From an uncultured Chthoniobacterales bacterium (lineage in GTDB: Bacteria; Verrucomicrobiota; Verrucomicrobiia; Chthoniobacterales; UBA10450): a stretch of 5,115 nucleotides of DNA. Under the pieces are notes generated by a model. It saw only the letters and a list, made by a program, of their open reading frames with translations, had not been told where the DNA came from and ran no database searches. The stretch is from contig CATPAW010000037.1 in NCBI GenBank assembly GCA_955652255.1, positions 1 through 5,115 of the forward strand, written 5' to 3'. A program made the position numbers and the translations under genes. This document shows, piece after piece, positions 1 through 4,592 of the stretch (position 1 is the stretch's first letter; the number at the start of each line of letters is the position of its first letter).

Positions 1-210
1 GTCGAAGCCGACAAAGTCAGCGTGGCAGCCCGGGAAAAGATCGAGAAGGCCGGTGGGACGATTACCCTGCGGGACGGTCGCGCTTGGTCGGAAACGCCTA
101 GCGATGTCGATCTAGCGGCGACGGAAACGACACCGAAGAAAAGATCGACAAGTAAATCTGCGGCGAAGGCTAAATCGCAGGCAAAGAAGAAAACCTCGCG
201 GAAGAGCTAG
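1..210 (+). CDS. rplO: 50S ribosomal protein L15, C-terminal part (5' truncated)
   Basis: This is the last 69 codons of L15, a large-subunit protein that binds 23S rRNA late in assembly; the gene runs off the left edge. The frame is open from base 1 to the TAG at 208-210. The family signature is the segment reading VSVAAREKIEKAGGTITL, which matches the C-terminal end of L15 (the VS-x-x-A-x-x-x-IE-x-AGG pattern). The GTG at base 22 is an internal Val codon, not a start. E. coli L15 ends within a few residues after the GG pair, whereas here about 46 more residues follow, first acidic and mixed, then strongly rich in Lys, Ser, Ala and Thr (KKRSTSKSAAKAKSQAKKK region). The tail looks like a disordered, histone-H1-like RNA-binding tail (inference). 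Position directly before secY is the standard spc-operon order and supports the call. Confidence 0.9.
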   Translation, partial: VEADKVSVAAREKIEKAGGTITLRDGRAWSETPSDVDLAATETTPKKRSTSKSAAKAKSQAKKKTSRKS

Positions 211-241
211 CGCTCGGCGCGAGATGCTTCACAATTAGCGG

Positions 242-1750
242 ATGGTTTCGGCGTTCCTAAATTCGGTCAAGATCCCGGAGTTGCGCCGGCGCATTTTGTT
301 CACGCTGGCGATAATCGTGATTGTGCGTTTGGGGGCGGCGATTACCACGCCCGGAGTCAATCAGGCGGTGCTGCAGGAGTGGTTTCGCAGTGCGCTGACC
401 GAAAAGTCCGGCGGGAGTGTCGCGGCCCTTTTCAATTTATTCAGTGGCGGCGCGCTGGAGAATTGCGCGATTTTTTCACTTGGCATCATGCCGTACATCA
501 GCGCGTCGATCATGATGCAGTTGCTGACCGCCGTGATCCCGCAGCTGAGCAGGCTAGCGCGCGAAGATGGCGGCCGGCAAAAAATCATGCAGTTGACGCG
601 TTTTGCGACAGTCGGGCTCTGCATTTTCCAGGGCTATCTGCTCGCGGTTTCATTTCAGCACCCGGAATCGTATCACACGATGTTGCCCGGGATCACGGAC
701 ACGATCAGAAATCTCGGCGTTCCGCTTGTCGACGACACGGGCTGGACATTTCGAATCGTGACGGTGATTTCTCTTACAACCGGCACACTTTTTTTGATGT
801 GGCTGGGCGATCAGATCACGGAGCGCGGAGTGGGCAACGGTATTTCGCTTATTATTACCATCGGTATTGTCGCGCGTCTGCCCGCGGCCCTGGCGCAGGC
901 GTGGAAGACCTTTGTCCCGTCAGCGCAAACCGGGACCAGCCAGGTCAATCCGGCTATCCTCGTGCTCATGGTACTGTTTTTGTTCATCGTTATCGCGGCG
1001 GTGATCGCGATTACGCAGGCCGTTCGCAAGGTCACCGTTCAGTATGCCAAACGCGTGGTCGGCCGAAAAATGTACGGCGGTCAGACGCAGTACATGCCGC
1101 TGAAGGTGAACTATGCGGGCGTGATGCCGATCATTTTCGCGTGGGCGCTGCTTTTGTTTCCGACGACGATTGTCGGGTTCGCCTTCAAGAACAGTCCAAC
1201 GGCGGCGCGCATCGCCAGCGCTCTAAACAACGGCTGGCCGCATTACGTTGTGATGGCGGCAATGATTTTCTTCTTCAGTTATTTTTGGGTCGCGACACAA
1301 TTTCAACCTGCGCAAATCGCGGACGACCTAAAGAAGTACGGCGGTTATATCCCGGGCGTGCGGCCAGGAAAACCGACTTCGGATTTTCTCGACTTCACGA
1401 TGACGCGGCTGACTTTCGCTGGTGCCGCTTTTCTGACGTTAATCGCGATTCTGCCAAGTCTTCTTAGTCAAAGCCTGCAAGTTCCGATGATCACGGCGCA
1501 ATTTTTCGGCGGCACGAGCTTGCTGATTATCGTCGGCGTAATGCTCGATACCATGCGTCAGGTGGAAACACATTTAATCCAGCGCCATTATGACGGTTTT
1601 CTGCGCAAGGGGCGCATTCGCGGGCGAGCGTTTGATCGCGCCTCTTACAGTCGCGGTGAAGCGGCGGAGCGTGGCACGCTGATGTGGCTTTATGTCGGCA
1701 TCGCATCGCTCGTCATCGCCGGGGTCGCCATTTTTCTTTACGGTCGCTAG
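242..1750 (+). CDS. secY: protein translocase channel subunit SecY
   Basis: SecY forms the membrane channel through which SecA or the ribosome passes unfolded proteins, with SecE and SecG as partners. The 502-residue product starts MVSAFLNSVKIPELRRRILF, typical of SecY. The plug and TM2 region is at about 60-100 (LFNLFSGGALENCAIFSLGI then MPYISASIMMQLL). Further signatures are the GDQITERGVGNGISLI stretch at about 190-206, the basic cytoplasmic loop with KRVVGRKMYGGQ, and the C5 loop KKYGGYIPGVRPGKPT whose conserved Arg is residue 374 (Arg357 of E. coli). TM10 lies near 424-438. The protein is about 60 residues longer than E. coli SecY (443 aa): the TM3-TM4 outer loop is longer, and a basic linker (447-477) leads to an extra hydrophobic segment at 480-499. 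The ATG at 242 gives the family's normal N-terminus. No Shine-Dalgarno motif precedes it. Its TAG overlaps the adk GTG by one base. Confidence 0.97.
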   Translation: MVSAFLNSVKIPELRRRILFTLAIIVIVRLGAAITTPGVNQAVLQEWFRSALTEKSGGSVAALFNLFSGGALENCAIFSLGIMPYISASIMMQLLTAVIPQLSRLAREDGGRQKIMQLTRFATVGLCIFQGYLLAVSFQHPESYHTMLPGITDTIRNLGVPLVDDTGWTFRIVTVISLTTGTLFLMWLGDQITERGVGNGISLIITIGIVARLPAALAQAWKTFVPSAQTGTSQVNPAILVLMVLFLFIVIAAVIAITQAVRKVTVQYAKRVVGRKMYGGQTQYMPLKVNYAGVMPIIFAWALLLFPTTIVGFAFKNSPTAARIASALNNGWPHYVVMAAMIFFFSYFWVATQFQPAQIADDLKKYGGYIPGVRPGKPTSDFLDFTMTRLTFAGAAFLTLIAILPSLLSQSLQVPMITAQFFGGTSLLIIVGVMLDTMRQVETHLIQRHYDGFLRKGRIRGRAFDRASYSRGEAAERGTLMWLYVGIASLVIAGVAIFLYGR

Positions 1751-2400
1751 TGAAAAGACGACTCGTTCTTCTGGGCGCGCCCGGGTCGGGAAAGGGGACG
1801 CAAGCGGAAATGATTACGCGTCAATTCGGCATCCCGGTGACGTCGCCAGGCGCGATCTTGCGGCGCGAGAAAGATCTTGGCACGCCGCTGGGGATTGAAA
1901 CGGCTGAAATTACTCAGCGCGGAGACTTGGTGCCGGACAAAATCATCGTTGAGTTGATCGAAGATTGGTTGCGTTTGCATGGAAGCCACGGCTTTGTTTT
2001 TGACGGATTTCCCCGAACGCTGCCGCAAGCGGAAAGTTTATTGTCGATCTTGACCCGGCTGCGGACGGCTCTCGACCTCGCGATCTGGCTCGAGGTTTCG
2101 GAACAAACAGTGCACGAGCGCATCGGCGGCCGATTGCAATGCCGCAGTTGCGGATTTACGACGAGTGTAACGAGCGCAAAGTTTGCCGAGCGGCCGATCT
2201 GTCCATACTGCGACGGCCCGCTCGTTAGGCGGAATGACGATGACGAAAGCGTTTTGCGAACGCGCCTCCAGGAATTCCACACCAAGACCGAGCCACTCGC
2301 GGAGTTTTATGGGAAGATGTCGATCTTGCACCGGATCGATGGGAATCGGGACCGCGAGGAAGTGTTCAAAGATATCTCGCGTTTAATCGAAGCGAAGTAG
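1750..2400 (+). CDS. adk: adenylate kinase, zinc-LID type, with atypical AMP-site motif
   Basis: Adenylate kinase catalyses ATP + AMP = 2 ADP in the cytoplasm. The 216-residue product matches the usual long-form size. The P-loop GAPGSGKGTQ is at residues 9-18. The AMP and core motif DGFPRT is at 85-90 with Arg89 and Gln93. LID arginines Arg124, Arg128, Arg161 and Arg172 are in place. The LID carries four cysteines (Cys131, Cys134, Cys151, Cys154) in a C-x2-C-x16-C-x2-C pattern, a structural zinc site as in Bacillus-type enzymes. An oddity is that the canonical STGD motif before the AMP-binding Arg reads SPGA at 32-35 (Arg38 is kept). I chose the GTG at 1750 because it places the P-loop at the normal distance from the N-terminus (MKRRLVLLGAPG). 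An in-frame ATG at 1684 would add 22 residues that merely shadow the secY end. The TAGTG stop-start overlap with secY suggests translational coupling. Confidence 0.96.
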   Translation: MKRRLVLLGAPGSGKGTQAEMITRQFGIPVTSPGAILRREKDLGTPLGIETAEITQRGDLVPDKIIVELIEDWLRLHGSHGFVFDGFPRTLPQAESLLSILTRLRTALDLAIWLEVSEQTVHERIGGRLQCRSCGFTTSVTSAKFAERPICPYCDGPLVRRNDDDESVLRTRLQEFHTKTEPLAEFYGKMSILHRIDGNRDREEVFKDISRLIEAK

Positions 2401-2403
2401 CTG

Positions 2404-3180
2404 ATGATTCCAATCAAGAGCGCGAAGGAAGTGGACAAAATGCGGCGGTCGTGCCGCACCGCGAGCGAGATTCTCGATAAAGTCAGCGAATTAGTTCGCC
2501 CTGGAATTACCACGAAAGAAGTGGACGACGCGGCGGCTGAGTTCATGCAGGGGGCGAACGTGAAGAGCGCTTTCCTGGGTTATCGGCTTGGGCACCGCGT
2601 TTTCCCGGGCAACATTTGCATCTCGATCAACGATGAAGTTGTCCATGGAATCGCCAGTCAGCGTCGGATTCAATACGGCGACATCGTGAAGCTCGACATC
2701 GGAGTAATTCAAGACGGTTGGGTAGGTGACACGGCGACAACTATCGCCGCTGGTATGGTCGACGAGCGGATCGAGCAACTATTGCGTGTGACCGAAACTG
2801 CGCTTGAGCGCGCGATCAAAATCGCAGTCGAAGGCACGCGTCTTGGAGATATCTGCGCGGAAATTGAAGATGAAGCTGTTCGCAACCACTTTTCGGTCGT
2901 GCGTGAATTCGTCGGGCACGGCGTTGGCCGCAGGCTCCACGAGGAGCCGCAGATCCCAAACTACGGCAAACGCGGCAGCGGCCCGAAATTGAAAACGGGC
3001 ATGACACTGGCAATCGAGCCGATGATTAACATGGGGACGGCGGCGGTGCGATTGCTCGAAGACGGATGGACCGTGCGCACGGCCGATGGAATGCCCTCTG
3101 CGCACTTCGAACACACGGTTTTGATCGGAAAGGATGAGCCTGAAATCCTGACATGGCGCGCAAAGACGCAATTGAAGTAG
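2404..3180 (+). CDS. map: type I methionine aminopeptidase
   Basis: Map removes the initiator Met from new proteins when the second residue is small, acting on chains as they leave the ribosome. The 258-residue product has the pita-bread fold signatures. All five metal ligands are present by alignment with E. coli: Asp98, Asp109, His172, Glu205 and Glu236. The catalytic histidines His81 (in NDEVVHG) and His179 are also present. Family blocks visible are GDIVKLDIG, GWVGDTATT, VGHGVGRRLHEEP, GMTLAIEPMI and SAHFEHTVLI. There is no N-terminal zinc-finger extension, so it is the short type Ia form. The ATG lies three bases after the adk TAG, with no clear Shine-Dalgarno sequence, so it is probably translated by coupling. 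The last eight sense codons and the stop overlap the beginning of infA by 28 bases. Map beside adk and infA is a common spc-operon arrangement. Confidence 0.97.
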   Translation: MIPIKSAKEVDKMRRSCRTASEILDKVSELVRPGITTKEVDDAAAEFMQGANVKSAFLGYRLGHRVFPGNICISINDEVVHGIASQRRIQYGDIVKLDIGVIQDGWVGDTATTIAAGMVDERIEQLLRVTETALERAIKIAVEGTRLGDICAEIEDEAVRNHFSVVREFVGHGVGRRLHEEPQIPNYGKRGSGPKLKTGMTLAIEPMINMGTAAVRLLEDGWTVRTADGMPSAHFEHTVLIGKDEPEILTWRAKTQLK

Positions 3181-3371
3181 AGGGCACGGTTGTCGAGCTG
3201 CTGCCGAACACGATGTTTCGAGTCGAGCTGGCGAACAGTCATCGCGTGCTGGCGCATATCTCGGGGAAAATGCGACTGCACTTCATTCGTATCTTGCCAG
3301 GCGACAAAGTTATGCTAGAGATTTCCCCCTACGATTTGTCGAAAGGGCGAATCATATTTCGCCAAAAATGA
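3153..3371 (+). CDS. infA: translation initiation factor IF-1
   Basis: IF-1 is a small OB-fold protein that binds the ribosomal A site on the 30S subunit and works with IF-2 and IF-3 to position the initiator tRNA. The 72-residue product has the exact family length. It starts MARKDAIEVEGTVVELLPNT and contains MFRVEL, HISGKMR, IRILPGDKV and the near-invariant end SPYDLSKGRIIFR. The ATG at 3153 gives the canonical N-terminus even though it lies inside the 3' end of map (28-base overlap, different frame). No Shine-Dalgarno motif lies at a useful distance; an AAGGA stretch near 3130 is about 18 bases upstream, too far for a normal site. Expression is therefore likely coupled to translation of map. 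A hairpin follows the TGA stop. Confidence 0.98.
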   Translation: MARKDAIEVEGTVVELLPNTMFRVELANSHRVLAHISGKMRLHFIRILPGDKVMLEISPYDLSKGRIIFRQK

Positions 3372-3374
3372 CAG

Positions 3375-3408
3375 CGCGGATTTGTCTCCGCGTTTTCCGT
3401 TTCGCGGA
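3375..3408 (+). promoter_or_regulatory. competing hairpins in the infA-rpmJ gap (possible attenuator or start-site switch)
   Basis: The 39-base gap holds CGCGGA at 3375-3380, its reverse complement TCCGCG at 3387-3392, then TTTT, and a second CGCGGA at 3403-3408, which ends two bases before the rpmJ ATG. The middle element can pair with either flanking copy but not both. The upstream pairing gives a six-base GC-rich stem with a six-base loop followed by four T, resembling a weak intrinsic terminator. The downstream pairing (10-base loop) would bury the rpmJ start region. The pairings are seen directly; a regulatory role is inference. Confidence 0.45.
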
Positions 3409-3410
3409 TT

Positions 3411-3524
3411 ATGAAAGTACGACCATCAGTAAAAAGACTTTGTGCCAGTTGCAAGATTGTGAAGCGCAAAAACGTGGTGCGTGTGATCTGCAAAAACCCG
3501 CGCCACAAACAGCGCCAGGGATGA
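3411..3524 (+). CDS. rpmJ: 50S ribosomal protein L36, zinc-binding form
   Basis: L36 is the smallest large-subunit protein, binding 23S rRNA near the peptidyl-transferase side of the subunit. This short gene encodes 37 residues beginning MKVRPSVKRLCASCKIVKRK and ending HKQRQG, the standard L36 length and pattern. The zinc ribbon is intact: Cys11, Cys14, Cys27 and His32, so this is the zinc-containing (C+) type rather than the zinc-free paralogue some bacteria switch to under zinc shortage. The ATG at 3411 gives the canonical N-terminus. No Shine-Dalgarno sequence precedes it; the upstream bases instead belong to a possible hairpin. Order infA-rpmJ-rpsM is the usual one. The TGA stop overlaps an ATG (ATGA at 3521-3524) that opens a nine-codon reading frame reaching almost to rpsM. 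Confidence 0.97.
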   Translation: MKVRPSVKRLCASCKIVKRKNVVRVICKNPRHKQRQG

Positions 3525-3536
3525 CCGCGCCGCGCA

Positions 3537-3557
3537 AGATCGACATCTAACTTTATG
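3537..3557 (+). repeat. rpsM leader copy of a repeated 21-base start-site element
   Basis: The 13-base core AGATCGACATCTA (3537-3549) is followed by a five-base T-rich spacer and the rpsM ATG. An identical core at the same distance from the start codon precedes rpsD (4572-4592). The two 21-base stretches match at 19 positions. The core contains the inverted pair AGAT/ATCT around CGAC, able to form a four-base-pair mini-hairpin. Presence of the repeat is certain; its function is unknown. Confidence 0.75.
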
Positions 3558-3950
3558 CCAAGATTACTCGGAGTTGAAATTCCAGCAGACAAACGCATCG
3601 AAGCGTCGCTCACTTACATCTACGGAATCGGTTTGAGCACGGCGAAGCGCATCCTCGAGCAAACCAATATCGATCCAAACTTGCGCGCGAAGGATCTGAC
3701 GCCGCAACAACTGAATGAAATCATTCACGCGATCACGAACAACAAAATCCCGATTGAAGGCGATCTTCGCCGCGAGGTGCAGGGCAACTTGAAGCGGTTG
3801 CAGGCGATCAATTCTTACCGCGGAATTCGGCATCGCCGCGGCTTGCCAGTGCGCGGCCAGCGGACATCGACAAATGCACGGACGCGCAAGGGACCACGCA
3901 AGACCGTGGGTGTGATTCGAAATCCGGAGGCGAAAGCGGGCAAGGTCTAA
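3555..3950 (+). CDS. rpsM: 30S ribosomal protein S13
   Basis: S13 sits in the head of the small subunit, contacting 16S rRNA, S19, bridges to the large subunit, and the P-site tRNA through its C-terminal tail. The 131-residue product starts MPRLLGVEIPADKRIEASLT and has the YGIG helix-hairpin-helix turn at 23-26. It also has EGDLRREV at 68-75 and the signature RGIRHRRGLPVRGQR at 89-103, followed by TNARTRKGPRK at 106-116. E. coli S13 (118 aa) stops soon after this point, while here about 15 further residues follow, a modest tail seen in other phyla. The ATG at 3555 gives the family N-terminus and follows a T-rich, Shine-Dalgarno-free leader. In E. coli this gene opens the separately promoted alpha operon; here only 30 bases separate it from rpmJ, so it is probably read through from upstream. 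Confidence 0.98.
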   Translation: MPRLLGVEIPADKRIEASLTYIYGIGLSTAKRILEQTNIDPNLRAKDLTPQQLNEIIHAITNNKIPIEGDLRREVQGNLKRLQAINSYRGIRHRRGLPVRGQRTSTNARTRKGPRKTVGVIRNPEAKAGKV

Positions 3951-3964
3951 CGATTTAATTTCCA

Positions 3965-4573
3965 ATGGTAGAAGCAAAGAAAACGACCAAGTCAAAGACT
4001 GAGAAGCTTAAGGCGAAAAAGCCAAAGGCGGTTGCGGCGCATGAAGCGGCAAAACCAGAGCCGTCTCAAGCAGCCGCGGCCGAGCCGGCATCGCCCGTCG
4101 CTCCCAAGGAAGTGGCCAAAGCCAGCAAGCGCGAAGGGGGCCCCGCTGCACCACCGGCAGAGAATCTTTCATTGTCCGGCGGGGACATCGAACCGGTAAA
4201 AATCGTCAAGGCAAAAGGGAGCAAGAACGTTCATTCCGGCATCGCACACGTTCTTTCCACTTTCAATAACACGATTGTCACGATCACTGACTTAACCGGG
4301 AAAGTGATCGGCTGGTCGAGCGCGGGGAAGGTTGGGTTCAAAGGCTCGCGGAAAAGTACTGCATATGCCGCTCAGATGGTCGCCCAGGATGCGTCGCGCC
4401 AGGCGATGGGACATGGATTGAAAGAAGTGGAAGTGCGCGTAAAAGGCCCGGGCGCTGGGCGCGAATCGGCCGTGCGCGCCTTGCAGGCGATCGGTCTCGA
4501 TCTCACCGTGATTCGCGACGTTACGCCGGTGCCGCACAATGGTTGCCGTCCACCGAAACAGCGCCGCGTTTAG
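3965..4573 (+). CDS. rpsK: 30S ribosomal protein S11 with long N-terminal extension
   Basis: S11 lies on the small-subunit platform, binds 16S rRNA and helps shape the mRNA exit region. The core is unmistakable: SGIAHVLSTFNNTIVTITD from about residue 91, GFKGSRKST, VKGPGAGRES, and the end VTPVPHNGCRPPKQRRV. The Asn-Gly pair at 192-193 corresponds to the Asn119 site known to form isoaspartate in E. coli S11. The protein has 202 residues against 129 in E. coli. Aligning the core Gly92 with Gly19 of E. coli shows about 73 extra N-terminal residues, rich in Lys, Ala, Pro and Glu, without predicted fold. No in-frame ATG lies between the first codon and the core, and the ATG at 3965 is just 14 bases after the rpsM stop, so I keep the long form. 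A TTG at codon 70 is the only nearby alternative I considered. The AT-rich leader lacks a Shine-Dalgarno motif. Confidence 0.95.
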   Translation: MVEAKKTTKSKTEKLKAKKPKAVAAHEAAKPEPSQAAAAEPASPVAPKEVAKASKREGGPAAPPAENLSLSGGDIEPVKIVKAKGSKNVHSGIAHVLSTFNNTIVTITDLTGKVIGWSSAGKVGFKGSRKSTAYAAQMVAQDASRQAMGHGLKEVEVRVKGPGAGRESAVRALQAIGLDLTVIRDVTPVPHNGCRPPKQRRV

Positions 4574-4592
4574 ATCGACATCTACTTTTATG
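4572..4592 (+). repeat. rpsD leader copy of a repeated 21-base start-site element
   Basis: This is the second copy of AGATCGACATCTA (4572-4584), followed by five pyrimidines and the rpsD ATG. It begins inside the rpsK stop codon, so here the inverted pair extends to TAGAT/ATCTA (five base pairs around CGAC). It matches the rpsM leader at 19 of 21 positions, with identical spacing to the ATG. Similarity continues more weakly for five codons into the genes, both of which encode a basic M-[PA]-R N-terminus. Confidence 0.75.

Noticed and set aside
224..238. Four-codon ATG frame (MLHN) ending three bases before secY
   Set aside because: Such a short frame is expected by chance, has no Shine-Dalgarno sequence and nothing else supports translation.
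379..1467. A 362-codon open frame on the + strand inside secY
   Set aside because: It lies wholly within a certain secY in another frame, its Arg/His/Asp-rich translation resembles no family and has no membrane or domain pattern; it is a codon-bias shadow.
1684..1749. Upstream in-frame ATG for adk adding 22 residues
   Set aside because: The added residues shadow the secY end and precede a complete normal Adk N-terminus; the GTG at 1750 gives the family length and a stop-start overlap.
3336..3360. Possible promoter inside the infA end (TTGTCG ... TATTTC)
   Set aside because: The two hexamers are poor and only about 13 bases apart, too close for a standard sigma-70 promoter.
3368..3550. 60-codon + strand frame across the infA-rpmJ-rpsM junctions
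   Set aside because: It overlaps rpmJ in another frame and its translation has no family features; the true gene is the 37-residue L36.
3564..3995. 143-codon minus-strand frame opposite rpsM
   Set aside because: Antisense to a highly conserved gene with no recognisable product; minus-strand frames throughout the window are the same kind of shadow.
4137..4144. GGGGCCCC palindrome in the S11 extension
   Set aside because: It encodes part of Glu-Gly-Gly-Pro-Ala in a GC-rich linker; an isolated eight-base palindrome gives no support for a site.
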